Made by a program: the position numbers and the translations under genes. Below are positions 23,201 to 27,864 of a stretch of 27,864 nucleotides of DNA, one piece after another (positions within the stretch are counted from its first letter, which is position 1; every line of letters starts with the position of its first letter). This stretch comes from CAYYNP01 sp964472545 (GTDB lineage Bacteria > Planctomycetota > Planctomycetia > Pirellulales > Thermoguttaceae), in assembly GCA_964472545.1 (NCBI GenBank), contig CAYYNP010000114.1:1-27864 (forward strand), written 5' to 3'. Below the pieces are notes generated by a model, which ran no database searches, was not told the DNA's origin, and worked only from the letters and a program-made list of their open reading frames with translations.

Positions 23201-23576
23201 TGCGCTGGCGGCGCTGAGGCTGTTACAGGCCGAGCCCCAGCGCGTGGCCCAGCTTCACGAAAACGCCGAGCTGTTTCTGGCCCTGGCCAAAGAGCGCGGT
23301 TTGAACACCGGGCTCAGCAAAGACACGCCGGTAATCCCGGTGATCTTGGGCAACTCGATCCACGCCTTGCAGCTTTCCAAGGCGATGTTCCAGCGCGGCG
23401 TCAACGTGATGCCGATCCTGCATCCGGCCGTGGAGGAAAGCGCCGCCAGGCTGCGGTTCTTTATCACCTCGCTGCACACCGAGCAGCAGATCCGCTACGC
23501 CGTCGACGTAATGACCGAGGCGTTGGAGAAGATCAACCCCGACTACCTCAGCCCGACCACCAGCGGGTCGCGTTGA
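20211..23576 (+). CDS. Tri-domain fatty-acyl-AMP ligase / acyl carrier protein / alpha-oxoamine synthase
   Basis: The 1121-residue protein has three catalytic parts. Residues 1 to ~590 are a fatty-acyl-AMP ligase: 'YTSGSTGTPKGV' (178-189), 'LPSYHDMGLIGGILQP', 'GRLKDLIIVHGVNHYPQDLE' and the C-terminal Lys558 in 'TSSGKIQRHACR'. After an Ala-rich linker comes a carrier domain (~625-700) with Ser651 in 'ETGLDSLERMEIL' for phosphopantetheine. From ~720 is a PLP enzyme of the serine palmitoyltransferase/KBL group: His850 in 'ALSHNSIVQG', Asp923 in 'VDEAHSFG' and Lys958 in 'TISKSMGNCGG'. It should activate a fatty acid, load it on its own carrier and condense it with an amino acid, releasing CO2, to give a 2-amino-3-ketone. 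GTG 20211 follows AGGAG. No ketoreductase lies nearby. Domain calls are firm; the amino acid is unknown. Confidence 0.93.
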   Translation: MVHLDHLPGSFFGPSTLVELLRHRARCQAKDIAYGILVDGEKERFDLTYEELDRQARAIGAWLESQGLVGERALLLYPAGAEFIAAFFGCLYAGVVAVPVYPPRRNRSLNRIQAIADDAGAKVALTTDVVLNRVEGLIDETPNLKDLTWLATCRVPESMEQQWELPEVNGDTLAFLQYTSGSTGTPKGVMLNHASLVHNSALIAHAYEHTRSGSGVFWLPSYHDMGLIGGILQPMYIGCPNILMSPMSFLQKPFRWLSAISRYGCTTSGGPNFAYDLCVRKITPEQRETLDLSSWRVAFNGAEPVRAETLESFIEAFEPCGFRPDAFYPCFGLAEATLILSGGLVAQAPVIRTFEAAALSQRKVVDAEPDDEDVRSLVGCGATLPDQKIVIADPVTLTRCPAGQIGEIWASGPSIAQGYWNQKDATKATFRAFLKDTGEGPFLRTGDLGFLQDGELFVTGRLKDLIIVHGVNHYPQDLELTVQESHHRLRPGCGAAFTVERDGGEELVIVHEVERRKKGDFEPIFEAARKIIASEHDLMLDAVVLVKAGSIPKTSSGKIQRHACRDGYLDGSLAVVGRWHAADLAAAAAVDPAAAVSGSQTIAAPADATIAGAAAAPNVTTIVIEEIRRVARERANGLSLDSPIIETGLDSLERMEILAALEERFGGRFPEEIFPDLETTRQLVAAVEEHLGDKPKPRPSYPADFEIPQKNYHFDQFPEYRKLRQSLDMLESSELGNPFFMPHEGLTADTTVIGGRELINFSSYNYTGMSGDPIVTQAAKDAVDKYGTSVSASRLVSGEKDVHRELERAMAAFLGTEDCIVLIGGHATNETVIGHLLGPGDLILHDALSHNSIVQGSILSGARRRPFPHNDWQAADELLTELRHEYRRVLMVIEGAYSMDGDIPDLPGFIRVKKRHKALLMVDEAHSFGVLGPHGRGINEYFGVDPQDVDIIMATISKSMGNCGGLIAGCKELVEYLKYTVPGFVFSIGLPPGPAGGALAALRLLQAEPQRVAQLHENAELFLALAKERGLNTGLSKDTPVIPVILGNSIHALQLSKAMFQRGVNVMPILHPAVEESAARLRFFITSLHTEQQIRYAVDVMTEALEKINPDYLSPTTSGSR

Positions 23577-23615
23577 GCCACCGGCGGGTCGTGCTGCGCG
23601 ACGGGTCACACCCGA

Positions 23616-24947
23616 CTAGCGATTCACGTTCAGGCCGATGTTCAGGCCGTGGACGAAGATCTCTTGATCGTTGCTGCCTCCGTCGATTCCCATCACGCCG
23701 GTCTCGGCGATGGTGTAGTCGATGATGTCCGAGGCGCGAGCCACGTTGCTCATCCAGAAGCCCGTCCAGCCGGCCTTGACCGAGACGGCCCGCGTAAGCT
23801 GGTAGGCAGCTTCCATCCGCAATTCGACCGCGGGACTGAACTCGGGAAGATGGTCGGTGTGGTTGAAGTTGTAGGGCTCGGTGATCAGCGGGATGAACGG
23901 ATTGCCGAAGAAGCCGCCGGGAGGATCGCCCACATTGACCGGGGGAGTCACCACCCACTGGAACGGAGCCGGCGCGTCGAGTTCGCTGCCAAGCGTGCCT
24001 TCCGTATGCACGCGCTGTGTGTTGAAGCCCGCCAGGAAGCGGCCCTCGACCGACAGCGACCAACGATCGTTCTTGCGGCTCCATCGCGCGCCCACTTGCG
24101 GGCCGACGACCCGATTGTCGGTCTCGGCGAGCCAACGGCTGTCGGCCAACACGGTGCCGGGGAAGAGGATGATGTCGTTCTGGTCGAAGACGAAGCGGGA
24201 GTTGGCCTCGACGGTCGTATTGTTCGGGTCGTCTTCGCCGCGTGCCTCGACGTTGAACGACTCGTTGACTTCCATGTATCGCACGCCGGCGAAGAGTTCG
24301 ATGAACCCGCCGAAGTGGGTCGGCCGCATCCGATGCAGACACATCAGTTCCACGCCCCAGGTCTCCATGCGGTTTTCGACCTTTACGTCGTCGAAATTGA
24401 TCGGCAGGTCCAGGATCTGCCAATTGACGTACTGCGCCTGACCGCCTAGATCGCCGATCATGTCGGCGGTCCAGCCTTCCAGGTGCCGGAGGCCGTCGGC
24501 TCCGAAGGCGATGTCCTGGAACACGATGTCGACGTCGGAGGCCTCGAAGTGCTGAACTTGCGAGTTCAGACGCGTCGTGCTGATGAACCAGCCGGTACGC
24601 TCCGTGACGCGGCCGAACTCGATCCGCGTACCCGAGGTGAAGTCCGAGCCGACCGGTCCCGTATTGAGGCTATTGGCCTGGATCTCCTCGACCGACGGGT
24701 TGTGAAATACCCGGCGCGTAAGGTCGGGAAAGCCTATCGGGACGATACCTGGACGGCTAATCGACCAGTGGAGTACGTCGAAGGAGAAAAAGTAGCCCTC
24801 CTTCGGTTGAATCCCACTGCCGTAGGAGCTGACATCGGCCGGACCGAACAACTCCATGGTTTGCAGGTCTTGGGCAGGGACATGCGAACCGATCGTCAAG
24901 ACCAACGCGCCGACGGCCAGCCATATTCTCGTGCGGTTTAGCAACAT
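23616..24947 (-). CDS. BBP7-family outer-membrane beta-barrel protein
   Basis: The 443-residue protein has a signal peptide (residues 1-25) and a barrel built of alternating strands. The N-terminal 'EGYFFSFDVLHWSISRPG', the central 'GGFIELFAGVRYMEV', 'VVGPQVGARWSRKNDRWSL' and the closing 'HGLNIGLNVNR' match what I know of the BBP7 (putative beta-barrel porin 7) family, largely confined to Planctomycetes. Its role is presumably outer-membrane porin or structural protein; no substrate is known. ATG 24947 has GAGGTGA upstream. It converges on the FAAL-ACP-AOS gene with a 39-nt gap and is divergent from the MMPL exporter. Confidence 0.82.
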   Translation of the reverse strand: MLLNRTRIWLAVGALVLTIGSHVPAQDLQTMELFGPADVSSYGSGIQPKEGYFFSFDVLHWSISRPGIVPIGFPDLTRRVFHNPSVEEIQANSLNTGPVGSDFTSGTRIEFGRVTERTGWFISTTRLNSQVQHFEASDVDIVFQDIAFGADGLRHLEGWTADMIGDLGGQAQYVNWQILDLPINFDDVKVENRMETWGVELMCLHRMRPTHFGGFIELFAGVRYMEVNESFNVEARGEDDPNNTTVEANSRFVFDQNDIILFPGTVLADSRWLAETDNRVVGPQVGARWSRKNDRWSLSVEGRFLAGFNTQRVHTEGTLGSELDAPAPFQWVVTPPVNVGDPPGGFFGNPFIPLITEPYNFNHTDHLPEFSPAVELRMEAAYQLTRAVSVKAGWTGFWMSNVARASDIIDYTIAETGVMGIDGGSNDQEIFVHGLNIGLNVNR

Positions 24948-25296
24948 CGTTTCGTTTCACCTCGGTCTGCGCTCATTGCGTATTTTGCCCAGGCGCTCAC
25001 ACGAGGAGCGCCCGACCACCACGGATTCGGTTGGTGACGATAGTATCGGCCATGCCAGTCGTGCCAGTTGAGTAAGATCGATAAACCTTGCGGAAAATGA
25101 CGGTGATATGCCCTGTAGATGGGAAAGGCTGGGGATATAGGGCGGAAAGGCAGCTTGCATTGGCGGGACGGAGGCAGGCCCGTGTGGTCGCTTTGGTCAA
25201 CGCGCCCTACACACTCTGCGTCCGATTGCATGGCCCCAACCGGACCGTTAGGATCAGAGGCTGGCAACGCGTCTCCGATTTGGGGGAACCACCTCT
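24948..25296. other. Divergent intergenic region, no gene seen
   Basis: These 349 nt separate the divergent BBP7 and MMPL genes and should hold both promoters. On the minus strand CTGGCA occurs twice 9 nt apart (plus 25052-25067). No clear promoter, operator or small gene could be assigned. Confidence 0.6.
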
Positions 25297-27555
25297 TTGC
25301 AGCGTCTGACCGAGTATCTGGGCGATTTCGTGGCCTACCGGCGGGTGTGGGCCTGGGGCTTGGTGGTCTCGGTCACGGCACTGGCTGCGCTGGGCTGGTC
25401 GGGCCGGCGGGTCTTCGATCGGGAGCGGCCGTCCGTGCCGCCCTCGGAGGAGCTGTCGGCGCTGCGGGAGGCGTATCAGACGTTCCACTTCGGCGACTCG
25501 CCGTACATCCTGGTCTTCGAATGCGACGATCTGTTTCACCCGCGGCGGATCGCCGTGTTGCGGGGGCTCGCGGCAATGTTCGAGCGGGAAGCGGCAGAGC
25601 GGCCCGTGATGTGGATCGGCAAGGTCCCGCGGTTGAAGTGGCTGCGGATGGTGCCGGTGTTGCCGCCGGCGGGCGCGCCGCGGGAGGACTTTCAGCGGGC
25701 GCGGGAGGAGTTGCTCGAGCATCCCTTGGCGGCGGGCCAACTCCTCTCGGCCGACGGCAAGATGACGCTGATGATGGTCGGTGTGCCGTGGGGGGCCGCC
25801 GAGATCGAGCAGGTGGCGAAAGAGGCCTGTGAGGGCTCGGGGATGCGAGTGCGGTTGACGGGTACGGCCGCGCTACGACGTGCGCAACAGGTGGCCTTCG
25901 ATGAAGATCATTTGCGGGTGGTGGTAATCGCTTGCGGTTTGGTGCTGATTCTGGCGACGATTATCTTCCGCCGCCCTTCGGCGATCCTGATCGTGGCGGC
26001 GGGGCCGGCGTTGGGGCTGATTTGGACGCTCGGATTGCTGCAGCTCTTCGGCCGGCCCAGCAGCTACCTGGTCGACATCATCCTGCCGGTGATGGTCTTG
26101 ATGATCGCCTTTACCGACGGCGTGCACCTGGTGATCCACCTGCGGCAGGCACGCAGCGAAGGCGCCGACGCCCAAACGGCGGCCCGATCGGCCGTGTGTC
26201 ACGTAGGCCGGGCGTGCGCGTTGACATCGCTGACCACGGCCGTGGGGTTCGGGTCGTTGATGATCTCCGATGCGCCGGATATCTACGAGTTCGGCCGGGC
26301 TTCGGTGGTGGGCGTGCTGGTGACGTTCCTGGCGGTGATCCTGGTGATCCCGCTGCTGAGCACGTCTTGGCTGGGACGGCAGATTCAACGCGGACATCGC
26401 CGCGATCCGGTCGCACGCACGATGCGGCGATTGTCGTTTCTGACCGACGTCGTGGCACGCCGCGCCCGATGGGTGGCGGCAGGCGGCATTATACTCAGCG
26501 CGCTGTTGGCCGCCGGTGCCCTGACGCTCGAACCGGACCACCGCCGGGCGTCGATCACGCCGCACGCGGCCGAGGCCTATCAGGCGATGCTCGACTGCGA
26601 TCGGGAGTTCGGCGGCATCCGCTTGGTGCACCTGGTAGTCGAATGGCCTGAGGGTGCCGGAGACGATGAAATCTGGGACGTGCTCGCAAAGGCCGAAGCC
26701 CGGTTGGTCGAGGAACCGCTGCTGCGCGGGCCGCTATCGATCCGCAATTGTCTGGCGGTGATGCCGGGGAAGCCGTCGAGCAAGAAACTCTCGCTGGTGG
26801 GCTTCGTTCCCGAGGAGTATCGGGGGCTGTTCTGGCGTTCGAAAGTCCGCCGTGCGCTGATCGTTGCGCACGTGCAGGATCGCGGCATCGCCCAATACGG
26901 GCCGGTCTTGCAGCGGGTCCGCGGGGAGCTGACGTCGATCGAACAACAGCACCCGGGTTTCCGCTTCAGGTTAACCGGCCGAGCGATGGTCACCGGACTA
27001 TACGCCCAGGGCTTCATCCGCGATCTGGCATGGAGCCTGGCGTTGGCGGCGGTGGTGATCTTTGTGATGCTCTCGTGGGCATATCGATCGATCCGCATCG
27101 GTTTGATCTCGGTGATCCCAAACTTGCTTCCGCTGGCAGCCACGGCGTCGTTGCGGGCGGTATGGGATTCGTCGCTCGATATCGCCAGCGCATGTTCGCT
27201 GGTGATCTGCCTGGGGATTGCCGTGGACGACACGATCCACTTTCTTACCCGATTCCAACGAGAACTGGCCGAGGGGCAGGAGAGGGACGCAGCGATTCGC
27301 CGAGCGTTCGTGGCGGTGGGCAACGCTTTGGTGGTGACCACCGTGGTGATGATCGCCGGCTTTGCCACGGTGCTGACCGGCCAGCTTCCCACGCACCGGT
27401 CATTCGCGGCAATGGCGTGTATCACGCTGGGCGCCGCGCTGGTGGCCGATCTGGTCGTGCTGCCGGCGCTGTTGGTTTGCTTCTTTCGCCCCGACAAGGC
27501 CCCCGACGACGTCCGTGACGACGTCCCCGACGACAGAACTGCCTGGCCTTCCTAG
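25297..27555 (+). CDS. MMPL/RND-superfamily exporter
   Basis: The 752-residue inner-membrane protein has the two-fold repeat of RND/MMPL exporters: one helix (first at ~17-34), an extracytoplasmic domain and five helices, then the same again. Helix 4 of the first half carries 'IAFTDGVHLVIHL' and that of the second half 'LGIAVDDTIHFLTRF', each with the acidic residues expected for proton coupling. It is shorter than metal or drug RND pumps and resembles the lipid-exporting MMPL/HpnN-like group. The tail has a small repeat (DDVRDDVPDD). TTG 25297 is chosen because GGGGGA lies upstream and it starts just before the first helix. No adaptor or channel lies next to it. Substrate unknown; a lipid or hydrophobic compound is a guess from family. 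Confidence 0.85.
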   Translation: MQRLTEYLGDFVAYRRVWAWGLVVSVTALAALGWSGRRVFDRERPSVPPSEELSALREAYQTFHFGDSPYILVFECDDLFHPRRIAVLRGLAAMFEREAAERPVMWIGKVPRLKWLRMVPVLPPAGAPREDFQRAREELLEHPLAAGQLLSADGKMTLMMVGVPWGAAEIEQVAKEACEGSGMRVRLTGTAALRRAQQVAFDEDHLRVVVIACGLVLILATIIFRRPSAILIVAAGPALGLIWTLGLLQLFGRPSSYLVDIILPVMVLMIAFTDGVHLVIHLRQARSEGADAQTAARSAVCHVGRACALTSLTTAVGFGSLMISDAPDIYEFGRASVVGVLVTFLAVILVIPLLSTSWLGRQIQRGHRRDPVARTMRRLSFLTDVVARRARWVAAGGIILSALLAAGALTLEPDHRRASITPHAAEAYQAMLDCDREFGGIRLVHLVVEWPEGAGDDEIWDVLAKAEARLVEEPLLRGPLSIRNCLAVMPGKPSSKKLSLVGFVPEEYRGLFWRSKVRRALIVAHVQDRGIAQYGPVLQRVRGELTSIEQQHPGFRFRLTGRAMVTGLYAQGFIRDLAWSLALAAVVIFVMLSWAYRSIRIGLISVIPNLLPLAATASLRAVWDSSLDIASACSLVICLGIAVDDTIHFLTRFQRELAEGQERDAAIRRAFVAVGNALVVTTVVMIAGFATVLTGQLPTHRSFAAMACITLGAALVADLVVLPALLVCFFRPDKAPDDVRDDVPDDRTAWPS

Positions 27556-27864
27556 ACTTAAGTGCTTTTCGCCGTACTCATTCGCCGAACCCGTCACGAG
27601 CCGTTCGCAGTGACCGCATTCATGCGGTCTTTCACGGGATTCCGCTGCACGGCCCGATGAATCGGGGCACTACGAACGGGTTGGGCGATTGTTTGCTTTT
27701 CGCCCACGCCAGCAGGTGGCCTACCCGGAAAGCACTGTTGGGCCAACCGCGTCTCGGCAGCGATTGACGGGCCGGAGAACTGCAAAGTCGATTCGCGGGA
27801 GTGGAAAACGGGGACTGGCTCCGAGCCAGAATCAACACGGAACCTGCCGACGAAGTTCCCGGCT
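27556..27864. other. Intergenic sequence to the end of the window
   Basis: These 309 nt hold no supported gene. They contain the hairpin at 27612-27629 and a second small one, CTGGCT-CCG-AGCCAG (27815-27829), next to a GGGGAC run like that in the repeat near 10444. Confidence 0.55.
27612..27629 (+). terminator. Possible terminator of the MMPL gene
   Basis: GACCGCA-TTCA-TGCGGTC gives a 7-bp stem (8 if the loop is tightened), followed by TTT, 57 nt past the stop at 27555. The U-run is short. Confidence 0.45.

Noticed and set aside
23556..23610. Tandem-like 'ccaccRgcgggtcg' repeat at the end of the FAAL-ACP-AOS gene
   Set aside because: There are only two imperfect copies, partly inside coding sequence; too little to call a repeat or terminator.
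25052..25067. Possible sigma54 promoter (CTGGCACGACTGGCAT on minus)
   Set aside because: The GG-to-GC spacing is 10 rather than 12 nt, so it does not fit the -24/-12 rule.

Overview
This window reads as chromosomal DNA of a planctomycete, probably of the Pirellulales type. The evidence is high GC content, a C-terminal dockerin-like tail, a formylglycine sulfatase, a GH89 glycosidase with a discoidin-like tail, a BBP7-type outer-membrane barrel (a family largely confined to Planctomycetes), ATG/GTG/TTG starts, and palindromic repeats between genes. I see no tRNA, rRNA, CRISPR array, transposase or transcription regulator.

Layout. 1-280 is the 3' end of a dockerin-bearing secreted protein. 301-1285 holds two small membrane proteins on the minus strand. 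1471-2910 is a secreted sulfatase. 3133-9079 is a heavy-metal RND efflux system split into two convergent units: an outer-membrane factor on plus, and an adaptor plus pump on minus. Three hairpins lie between the units, and a candidate promoter with two palindromes sits upstream of the adaptor. 9375-11418 holds an outer-membrane protein and a ZIP metal transporter (minus). 11458-14109 is a GH89 alpha-N-acetylglucosaminidase (minus). 14408-19847 is a tight four-gene plus-strand operon: a P1B-type metal ATPase fused at its C-terminus to a complete HflK-like SPFH domain, then an HflC-like protein, a second HflK-like protein, and a small membrane-anchored NTF2-like protein. 20211-23576 encodes a single polypeptide with fatty-acyl-AMP ligase, acyl carrier protein and alpha-oxoamine synthase domains. 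23616-24947 is the BBP7 barrel (minus). 25297-27555 is an MMPL/RND-type exporter (plus).

How the genes may work together. Much of the window concerns metal ions: RND efflux, ZIP import and a P1B ATPase. The most unusual unit is the ATPase-HflK fusion operon. Eight ATPase membrane helices plus the HflK anchor helix predict that the SPFH domain lies outside the inner membrane, the normal place for HflK/HflC. The operon may therefore build a mixed SPFH cage or microdomain with a metal pump built into its wall; no FtsH gene is present. The FAAL-ACP-AOS protein should load a fatty acid onto its own carrier domain and condense it with an amino acid to make a long-chain amino-ketone, as in sphingoid-base or sulfonolipid chemistry. 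The sulfatase and GH89 enzyme fit polysaccharide or glycosaminoglycan degradation.

All calls come from reading the sequence. Family assignments rest on recognised motifs, not on database searches.
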